Shown here one piece after another: positions 6,057-9,234 of a stretch of 9,234 nt of DNA; position 1 is the stretch's first letter, and each line of letters starts with the position of its first letter. Source of the DNA: a bacterium (GTDB lineage: Bacteria; Ratteibacteria; UBA8468); the NCBI GenBank assembly GCA_030630065.1, contig DAOVNU010000016.1:1-9234 (forward strand), in the 5' to 3' direction. The notes beneath the pieces were generated by a model. It did no database searches. It was not told where the DNA came from and saw only the letters and a program-made list of their open reading frames with translations. The position numbers were made by a program, and so were the translations under genes.

Positions 6057-6946
6057 AATAAAATAGAATCGGTTATAAATTCACGTTTAACAAGGTCAAA
6101 AGACGGATAGACCGTTTTAAGGTTATCAAAATCTCCTTCCACGAACATCAACAGTTCTTCTTTTGGTCTTTCTTCGATTTCAATCGTTTCTACATCAATA
6201 TCTTGAGGATACTGGGTTAAAGGATAAAAGGGAATATTAAAATATTTTGCCAACCTTGCCAGAGAATAGGTCCCAATCTTATTAACAATATCGCCTTTCC
6301 TGGTCGCTCTATCTGCGCCGCTAACCACACAATTTACTTTTTTATCCTTCATCAAACTTGCTGCCTGGTTATCACAAATAAGGTAAGCAGGAACCTCACT
6401 TCTTCTTAACTCCCAGAAGGTAAGCCGCGTTCCCTGCAAATAAGGACGGGTCTCGGAAACATAAAAAATTGCTTCTTTACCTAACTTTTTAAGTTCCTCG
6501 TATAAATAAATAAGTTCAGCGTTTACATTACAAATAGTCAAAATTTTTGCCGGACAGGGTAAAATATCAGCCAACCTTTTTGCCCTGTCTCTTCTCGAAT
6601 TATCAAAAGCGGTTACAAATTCTGCTACCGCCTCTTTCAAACTAACTCTGGATTTGGTTTCCTCTTTCAAAATCCTGCCCAGGAGAGAAAAGTCAAAAGT
6701 CGGCCTGGTTTTTTTAAATTTTTCAACTATCTCATCTATGGCAAAATCGTCAAACAAAACACAGGAATAGAAAAATAAAAGAACCTGACCAAAAGCACGG
6801 GTTTTCATCGAACCCAAAACCTCCATTGCCTCTTTTAAATTTCTAACCTTAAGATACTTTTCTTCAAAAGGTAATGCAGTTTCATCAAGAACCTCTAAAT
6901 AGTTACCTTTAATTTTTACAGGATAAGTAAGGGGTGACAATCCCAT
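6032..6946 (-). CDS. MtnA/eIF2B-alpha family sugar-1-phosphate isomerase
   Basis: A 304-residue protein of the methylthioribose-1-phosphate isomerase family, which turns aldose-1-phosphates into ketose-1-phosphates. The catalytic pair is present: Cys139 in ILTICN and Asp212 in GADR, together with SETRPYLQG (164-172, including Gln171) and NKIGTY (222-227). The N-terminal half is weaker: the VRGAPAIG loop of true MtnA reads TRAFGQVL (residues 49-56), and the protein is about 40 residues shorter than MtnA. So the fold and chemistry look kept, but the substrate is probably not plain methylthioribose-1-phosphate; 5-deoxyribose-1-phosphate (DrdI-like), ribose-1-phosphate or a 5-substituted sugar are candidates. 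ATG 6946 follows the phosphorylase stop with no gap (TAGATG), indicating coupling. The last seven codons and stop lie in a miniature inverted repeat, so the native C-terminus has probably been replaced by VGSNLDI. Confidence 0.88.
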   Translation of the reverse strand: MGLSPLTYPVKIKGNYLEVLDETALPFEEKYLKVRNLKEAMEVLGSMKTRAFGQVLLFFYSCVLFDDFAIDEIVEKFKKTRPTFDFSLLGRILKEETKSRVSLKEAVAEFVTAFDNSRRDRAKRLADILPCPAKILTICNVNAELIYLYEELKKLGKEAIFYVSETRPYLQGTRLTFWELRRSEVPAYLICDNQAASLMKDKKVNCVVSGADRATRKGDIVNKIGTYSLARLAKYFNIPFYPLTQYPQDIDVETIEIEERPKEELLMFVEGDFDNLKTVYPSFDLVKREFITDSILLVGSNLDI

Positions 6947-7690
6947 CTATTTTTCCCCTAACGTTTTTATTGCCTCTAAAGCCAATTTAATCATTTTATG
7001 CTCGGCATCAAATAATTTAGGATTGTTGAAACCGATCTCTCCGGTAATCAAATTATCGCTAACAACTAATACTGCTGCGGCTTTCTTTTTGTAAACAGAG
7101 ACAACGGTAAAAAATGCGTTGCTAACCATATCCACCGCAATTGCCCCTTTCTCAATAACCGGATTTATTACCTCAGAGGTTTCCTTCAAGAGAGCATCGG
7201 TAGTCCATACTGCCCCCTGGTAAGTATCCATATTCGAAGAAAATATACGAAATAATTCCCCGCTAATTTCCTTAGTAGCATAAGGAATAAAATCTTCTGC
7301 CGCATAATATCTGCTTACTCCATCTCCACGCAAGGTATACTCAACAATCACGATATCGCCAATATGCATATCTTCTCTTAAAGCACCGCAGGAACCAATC
7401 CTTACCAAAGTATCAATCCCCCCTGCGCATAGTAATTCTGTGACCAAAGCAGTATCAGGGGCATATAACCCGGCATTACCCACCGTAACTCGTTGACTCC
7501 GATACTCACCCGTCCAGAAAGTGTAGCCCATAGTGCTAAAATTCTTTACCGGATTTTCTAAATATTTTAGGGACGCTTTCGCTCTCTGGGGCTGACCGCT
7601 GATAAGAGCAACCCCGGCAAAGTCCCCCGGCTTAAACTGAATCGCCTGTAATAAATCCTGCGGGCTGATATGTATCGGTCTTTCCATCAT
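6947..7690 (-). CDS. Nucleoside phosphorylase-like protein (PNP/UDP family)
   Basis: A 247-residue NP-I family protein, cleaving nucleosides with phosphate to base plus sugar-1-phosphate. Visible sites are: SGQPQR (31-36) in the position of the phosphate loop GDPxR, RIGSCGAL (97-104) with the phosphate-binding Arg97 and Ser100, and VSDNLITGE (210-218), where Asp212 matches the purine-protonating Asp of purine phosphorylases. The ribose-binding EME motif reads Asp187-Met188-Val189, so the Glu that holds the ribose hydroxyls is replaced by Val. This suggests an altered sugar or an inactive relative. Two ATGs start the frame; I take the first (7690), which lies nearer a weak AGGA at 7701-7704. 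It is the first gene of its operon, right below a 14-bp inverted repeat, and is directly joined to the isomerase gene, which would take its product. A hopanoid-type phosphorylase (HpnG family) or a methylthioadenosine phosphorylase role are alternatives. Confidence 0.88.
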   Translation of the reverse strand: MMERPIHISPQDLLQAIQFKPGDFAGVALISGQPQRAKASLKYLENPVKNFSTMGYTFWTGEYRSQRVTVGNAGLYAPDTALVTELLCAGGIDTLVRIGSCGALREDMHIGDIVIVEYTLRGDGVSRYYAAEDFIPYATKEISGELFRIFSSNMDTYQGAVWTTDALLKETSEVINPVIEKGAIAVDMVSNAFFTVVSVYKKKAAAVLVVSDNLITGEIGFNNPKLFDAEHKMIKLALEAIKTLGEK

Positions 7691-7706
7691 AAAAGTATCA
7701 TCCTAA

Positions 7707-7743
7707 ATTATAGTAAAATTTGAATAATGAAATTTTACTATAA
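7707..7743 (-). promoter_or_regulatory. Promoter/operator region of the nucleoside phosphorylase operon, with 14-bp perfect inverted repeat
   Basis: Arms 7708-7721 and 7730-7743 (TTATAGTAAAATTT and its complement) flank an 8-base spacer. On the minus strand the lower arm runs into TATAAT (7707-7712), a consensus -10, with no good -35 17 bp above; this layout suits a regulator-dependent promoter. Transcription from that -10 would begin close to the AGGA at 7701-7704, so the leader would be very short, which weakens the -10 call. The motif AAATTTTAYTATAAT recurs before the acyl-CoA ligase gene. Confidence 0.5.
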
Positions 7744-7748
7744 CACAC

Positions 7749-7782
7749 AAAAAAATAAAAGTCAAATGACCCTTGGGTCATT
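7749..7782 (-). terminator. Probable Rho-independent terminator of the PiT-PadR-thioesterase operon
   Basis: On the minus strand, arms AATGACCC and GGGTCATT (7765-7782) form a stem with a tight CAAG loop, followed by TGAC and then TTTTATTTTTTT (7749-7760). It lies 33 bases after the thioesterase stop and divides the two transcription units. Confidence 0.6.
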
Positions 7783-7811
7783 GCGAGGAGCGTCAGCGAC
7801 GTGGCAATCTC
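7777..7811. repeat. Dispersed palindromic repeat (GTCATTGCGAGGAGCG...GGCAATCTC type)
   Basis: The outer arms ATTGC/GCAAT and inner CGTC/GACG can pair around a short AGC centre. I recognise the wording (CATTGCGAGGAGCG, GGCAATCTC) as a high-copy intergenic palindrome seen in many bacterial genomes; this is recall, not a search. It begins four bases after the thioesterase stop and shares its far end with the terminator stem. Confidence 0.6.
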
Positions 7812-7814
7812 GTG

Positions 7815-8240
7815 TCATTTCTTAAAATCCTTCAGTTCGGTGTTGATAATGATGAATTTACCTTCTGCTTTAGCGACAAGTGTGCCATCCTCAAATCTAA
7901 CAGAGGCCTGGGCTTGAATTAATTTAGAATGTTTCCCGGTGGTTATTGCCTCTAAAATTATTTTTTTTCCGGTAGGGACGGGTTTGTGGAAACGAATTGA
8001 TAAAGAAGCGGTTGGGGTATCCTGGCCCGGGCTAATTACGGTATGGGCAAGATAAACCATTACCTCATCAACTAAAGCCGCAATAAGCCCCCCGTGAACT
8101 AAACCTCGCGGTCCCTCGTGCTCCTTTTTGGAGATAAATTCTCCAATTATTTTATCCTTTTCTCTTCTAACAACAGCATGCAAACCAATTGGATTTTTCT
8201 TCCCGCAGACAAAACAATAATCAATATGTTCTATTGGCAT
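7815..8240 (-). CDS. PaaI-type hotdog thioesterase
   Basis: A 141-residue hotdog-fold protein, of normal length for PaaI/4HBT acyl-CoA thioesterases, which hydrolyse acyl-CoA esters in the cytosol. It opens with CFVCGKKNPIGLH (9-21), a hallmark of this subgroup, followed by the active-site helix VHGGLIAALVDEVM (48-61) with Asp58/Glu59 and the strand ASLSIRFHKPVPTG (78-91). I choose ATG 8240; a TTG at 8264 would extend it eight residues, lies deeper in the regulator gene and has no ribosome binding site. From ATG the gene overlaps the PadR stop by 20 bases. It is the last gene of the phosphate permease/PadR operon and probably a housekeeping or detoxifying thioesterase; a link to the acyl-CoA ligase operon is possible but unsupported. 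Confidence 0.85.
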   Translation of the reverse strand: MPIEHIDYCFVCGKKNPIGLHAVVRREKDKIIGEFISKKEHEGPRGLVHGGLIAALVDEVMVYLAHTVISPGQDTPTASLSIRFHKPVPTGKKIILEAITTGKHSKLIQAQASVRFEDGTLVAKAEGKFIIINTELKDFKK

Positions 8241-8769
8241 CTTTTTTATTTCCCATTGTCGCAATTAATTTTGCAGTAAATCTAATTTCCATATCAACAA
8301 TATTCAAACTATGCTCGGCAATGGCAAGAAGGTGATAGGAAGAATTTTTCTTTTCCAACAATGTTTTTAATTTCCTGTTCCATATCCTTATTTTCTTTAA
8401 ATTGGTCAGCCGATTCTCCAGCCGCCTTTTAGCAATTAGTGGTTTTACGGAAGGCAAAAAATAAAGGGAAAGGTCAAGATTAAGGTAAGGCCGCTGGATA
8501 ACCAGGAAATTCTGATTAACTAATTTCTGGAACTCCTGATCACCTTTTTTGGTGAGAGAATAAATGTACTTTTCCGGCCTTTTTCCTGTTTTGCTTGTTG
8601 TCCTGGTGATGAGCTTTCTTTCCTCCAAATTCTTAAGGGGATAATAGATGGAAGTGGTAATTACCGGAGTATAGAGACCCATCACCTTGGCAATGTTCTT
8701 TTTAATCTCATAGCCATGCTTGGGTCCATCCTGCAAAAGCCCTAAAATGATTAAATCCTGTTTTACCAT
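8221..8769 (-). CDS. PadR-family transcriptional regulator
   Basis: A 182-residue DNA-binding repressor. Residues 1-75 form the PadR winged helix: LIILGLLQDGPKHGYEIKK, then the recognition helix region around TTSIYYPLKNLEERKLI, and the wing with TGKRPEKYIYSLTKKG. Residues 95-175 fit the helical C-terminal dimerisation domain of the Vir_act_alpha_C type, including a basic, coiled-coil-like stretch (about 110-142). PadR proteins usually repress their own operon or neighbours until a small ligand binds. Its ATG overlaps the permease stop (ATGGTAA, 8763-8769) and its end overlaps the thioesterase start, so all three are co-expressed. The target is not visible; its own operon's promoter lies outside the window. 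Confidence 0.9.
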   Translation of the reverse strand: MVKQDLIILGLLQDGPKHGYEIKKNIAKVMGLYTPVITTSIYYPLKNLEERKLITRTTSKTGKRPEKYIYSLTKKGDQEFQKLVNQNFLVIQRPYLNLDLSLYFLPSVKPLIAKRRLENRLTNLKKIRIWNRKLKTLLEKKNSSYHLLAIAEHSLNIVDMEIRFTAKLIATMGNKKDANRTY

Positions 8770-9234
8770 CCTTTAAGCAGAAAACCAATTACATAAGCCA
8801 AGCCCAAACTGAGAAGCACAGTAAGAATCCAACTGACAAAAATCAGGAAAAGGGTTGTTTTGCTGAGTGTTCTTGCTCCCCGTGCCACACCTACACCGGC
8901 TACCGCCCCGACAACTGCCTGAGAGGAGGAAACCGGAACACCCAATTGGGTGAAGAGATGAAGCGTAACTGCGGTTGAAAGAAGAGCAACCAATCCGGAA
9001 AAAGGGTCCATCGGGGCAATTCTTTTCCCCACGGTAAAGATGACATTCTTTCCATAGGTTAAAACACCCAGGGAGATACTCATTCCTCCGATAAATGTGG
9101 CCAAAAACGGCGAAAGAATGCCGGCAGCAACAAATGGTCCGGTAGTATTGGCAACATTATTTGCCCCCAGATTGTAAGCCGCATAACAGCAAATAATACA
9201 ACAGGAAACTTTTGCCACAGAATTGAAGAGTTGC
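8763..9234 (-). CDS. PiT-family inorganic phosphate permease, C-terminal half (cut by window edge)
   Basis: The frame is open to the right edge (156 residues visible), so a nearby GTG at 9218 is not the real start. The sequence matches the second half of PiT/PNaS permeases, which import phosphate with a cation across the inner membrane: the family repeat NLGANNVANTTGP, then LGVPVSSSQAVVGAVAGVG. About four to five hydrophobic membrane segments are visible, ending with FLIFVSWILTVLLSLGLAYVIGFLL and a short GW tail. The first PiT repeat and N-terminus lie outside. Sulfate permeases of the same superfamily are a less likely reading. Confidence 0.9.
   Translation of the reverse strand, partial: QLFNSVAKVSCCIICCYAAYNLGANNVANTTGPFVAAGILSPFLATFIGGMSISLGVLTYGKNVIFTVGKRIAPMDPFSGLVALLSTAVTLHLFTQLGVPVSSSQAVVGAVAGVGVARGARTLSKTTLFLIFVSWILTVLLSLGLAYVIGFLLKGW

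Noticed and set aside
6032..7690. Classical methionine salvage (mtnA plus methylthioadenosine phosphorylase)
   Set aside because: No MtnB-type dehydratase by context, and no MtnC, MtnD or transaminase gene is present; the aldolase keeps Glu75 and is followed by an aldehyde dehydrogenase, and both the isomerase and phosphorylase have altered substrate motifs. The salvage fold family is right, the pathway probably not.
7761..7770. GTCAAATGAC as a partial second copy of the miniature inverted repeat at 5972-6056
   Set aside because: Only eight bases match the arm (GTCAAATG), which is within chance for this composition.
8241..8264. Longer thioesterase starting at TTG 8264
   Set aside because: No ribosome binding site, a 44-base overlap with the regulator gene, and the added residues precede the family's normal start.
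1..9234. CRISPR array, tRNA or rRNA gene, phage or defence genes
   Set aside because: No regularly spaced repeats, no cloverleaf or rRNA-like stretches, and every long frame is explained by metabolic, transport or regulatory families. No stretch over 300 bases lacks a gene.

Overview
This 9.2-kb window comes from a bacterium with a compact, fairly AT-rich genome (roughly 40% GC by eye). Every gene lies on the minus strand, and neighbours overlap or nearly touch. AGGAGG-type ribosome binding sites, TATAAT-like boxes, a PadR regulator and several TTG starts all point to Bacteria. A cobalamin-type radical SAM enzyme suggests an anaerobe. Two dispersed palindromic repeats of kinds common in uncultured lineages are present. 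I cannot name a phylum.

Read in the direction of transcription (right to left), the window opens with a first operon: the C-terminal half of a PiT phosphate permease (cut by the right edge), a PadR-family repressor and a PaaI-type hotdog thioesterase. A hairpin with a T-rich tail, fused to a dispersed palindrome, closes this unit near 7750-7811.

A second unit starts at about 7690, below a 14-bp perfect inverted repeat. It encodes a nucleoside phosphorylase-like protein, an MtnA/eIF2B-fold sugar-phosphate isomerase, a B12-binding radical SAM enzyme, a small second eIF2B-fold protein lacking catalytic residues, a class II aldolase fused to an SCP2 lipid-binding domain, an aldehyde dehydrogenase and an AMP-forming acyl-CoA ligase. 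The ligase loses only its last few residues at the left edge. A miniature inverted-repeat element sits between the isomerase and radical SAM genes and supplies the isomerase's last codons.

Put together, the second unit reads as a linear route: 5'-substituted nucleoside -> base + sugar-1-phosphate -> ketose-1-phosphate -> dihydroxyacetone phosphate (DHAP) + aldehyde -> carboxylic acid -> acyl-CoA. The first three steps match the known logic of 5'-deoxyadenosine / methylthioadenosine disposal (the DHAP shunt; the DrdI/DrdA pathway). The SCP2 domain on the aldolase, the acyl-CoA ligase, the embedded B12 radical SAM enzyme and the second MtnA-like protein are not part of that textbook pathway. 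They suggest an undescribed variant, perhaps acting on a hydrophobic 5'-adducted nucleoside. A 16-bp tandem duplication lies exactly in the aldolase-SCP2 linker and could switch the fusion on or off by slippage.
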